From Deltaproteobacteria bacterium (GTDB taxonomy: Bacteria; Desulfobacterota; Desulfobacteria; Desulfobacterales; UBA11574), in NCBI GenBank assembly GCA_019313025.1, contig JAFDCA010000051.1, forward strand, positions 1 through 5,664: a stretch of DNA of 5,664 nt, written 5' to 3'. The translations under genes were made by a program, and so were the position numbers. Positions 4,707 through 5,664 of this stretch are shown piece by piece. Numbering within the stretch: position 1 is the first letter of the stretch; the number at the start of each line of letters is the position of its first letter. The notes beneath the pieces are model-generated. The model was not told where the DNA came from and made no database searches. It worked only from the letters and a program-made list of their open reading frames with translations.

Positions 4707-5664
4707 ATGATTTCAGAGAAAGAAAAAAAGAAAATCGCCGGTTGGAGTCAAATTCTGATAGATGACATACACATCCGTCTTATTTTGACAAATGATGAAC
4801 GCAGCCAAACATTAAAAGATTTCTGTGATGATTTGACGCGCGTTGTTCCTAAAATAAAAGTAAAAAAAGAAAAAGACGATGAATCGAAACCACCCATGAT
4901 TCGGATCGGTAATATTGGATATCTGGCGATTCCAACGGGTATGGAACTGGAACCGTTTCTGAATTTGCTGGCCCACGGGGATAGCCCAGCAGGAAATGGT
5001 TTTTTGCCGGTTCACAATAAGCTACATCAAATTCAGGTTCCCGCCCTGTTAAAAGTTTATATTATGCCCCATTTTCCATTTTGTCCGGCCACAGTAAAGG
5101 AACTGCTGCATCTTGCTTCGGCTTGCGAATCCATAAAGCTGACCATCATTGACGGTGCATTTTTTCCGGAAATGGCGGCTTCAGACAAGATTCAGTCCGC
5201 ACCGACGGTATTGCTGGATGATCAATTTTATTGGACCGGATCGATTCGGATGGCAGAAATTGTCGACATGATTTTAAATCGGGATCCCTCTCGACTCAGT
5301 GCATCATCATTGAAAGCCATGTTTGAAGAAGGCGGCGCCGTAGATGTGGCCAGAATGATGCTCGAAAGCGGAAAAATTTTTTCGTCATTTACGGAACTCC
5401 TGGTTGACAAAAAATGGCCGGTTCGCCTGGCAGCCATGGTGGCATTTGAAACCATCGCCGAGGAAAACCATACGCTGGTACACCATACCATACCCTATTT
5501 ATGGGATTGCTTTTTAACGGCGGATGATACGGTCAAGGGGGACATTCTATATCTTTTAGGAATTTCCGGAGACAAGGAAATCATTCCACAACTTGAAACC
5601 GTTCTGAACGGTCCATATAGCGTTGATGTGAAAGAGGCGGCCCAAGAAGCACTGGACGCCCTTA
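4707..5664 (+). CDS. AhpF N-domain-like double thioredoxin fold fused to HEAT repeats (3' end outside window)
   Basis: The first 319 residues are present and the frame is still open at the window end. Residues 15-190 follow the order of the AhpF N-terminal domain, two linked thioredoxin folds: IHIRLILTND.., then IPTGMELEPFLNLLAHGD (75-92), LKVYIMPHFPFCP (115-127), KLTIIDGAFFPE (144-155), the cis-proline segment SAPTVLLDD (164-172) and a final helix. AhpF uses this unit to pass electrons through a CxxC, but here only the second cysteine (Cys126) remains and the first position is Phe123. After a linker (191-230), residues 231-319 look like HEAT-type helical pairs, clearest in WPVRLAAMVAFETIA and DVKEAAQEALDAL. 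No flavin or NADH domain is seen in the visible part. ATG 4707 is the first start after the in-frame stop at 4665; its SD is poor. Role unknown: perhaps monothiol redox or protein binding. Confidence 0.85.
   Translation, partial: MISEKEKKKIAGWSQILIDDIHIRLILTNDERSQTLKDFCDDLTRVVPKIKVKKEKDDESKPPMIRIGNIGYLAIPTGMELEPFLNLLAHGDSPAGNGFLPVHNKLHQIQVPALLKVYIMPHFPFCPATVKELLHLASACESIKLTIIDGAFFPEMAASDKIQSAPTVLLDDQFYWTGSIRMAEIVDMILNRDPSRLSASSLKAMFEEGGAVDVARMMLESGKIFSSFTELLVDKKWPVRLAAMVAFETIAEENHTLVHHTIPYLWDCFLTADDTVKGDILYLLGISGDKEIIPQLETVLNGPYSVDVKEAAQEALDAL

Noticed and set aside
4812..5491. Minus-strand open frames opposite the AhpF-like/HEAT gene
   Set aside because: The + strand frame is open for 319 codons with recognisable fold motifs, so these are antisense shadows.

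Overview
The window holds a co-directional, tightly packed bacterial gene cluster, all on the + strand, followed by an AT-rich gap and the 5' part of another + strand gene. Short gene gaps, Shine-Dalgarno (SD) sequences overlapping upstream stop codons, class I PurE and moderate base composition all point to a bacterium. The overall flavour recalls sulfate-reducing Desulfobacterota: an uncharacterised 356-residue protein in the cluster, and an AhpF-like thioredoxin-fold plus HEAT-repeat protein. This taxonomic call is from memory and is weak; nothing in the window proves it.

Layout. Positions 2-85 are the C-terminal tail of a membrane protein whose body lies outside the window. It is followed closely by a 94-residue protein ending in a SHOCT-like motif (92-376). 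After a 70-base gap with a T-rich tract, the core operon starts: ddl (D-alanine--D-alanine ligase, 447-1391), an ATP-grasp protein of RimK/glutathione-synthetase type with unknown substrate (1396-2166), purE (2176-2712), tsaC/ywlC (2672-3343, overlapping purE by 41 bases) and an uncharacterised 356-residue protein (3361-4431). Spacings of 4, 9, -41 and 17 bases strongly suggest one transcript. purE and tsaC both appear to use TTG starts.

Positions 4432-4706 are an AT-rich, non-coding stretch with small inverted repeats and an isolated TATAAT, but no convincing terminator or complete promoter. From 4707 to the window end runs the N-terminal 319 residues of a protein with an AhpF-N-terminal-domain-like double thioredoxin fold and a HEAT-repeat C-terminal part. 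The first cysteine of its expected CxxC is phenylalanine.

Together the named genes are housekeeping: peptidoglycan precursor synthesis (Ddl), purine synthesis (PurE) and tRNA t6A modification (TsaC). The ATP-grasp protein, the 356-residue protein and the thioredoxin-fold/HEAT protein are the parts whose job cannot be read from sequence. I see no CRISPR array, transposase, phage gene, toxin-antitoxin pair or recognisable defence system, and no clear evidence of a new multi-gene system.
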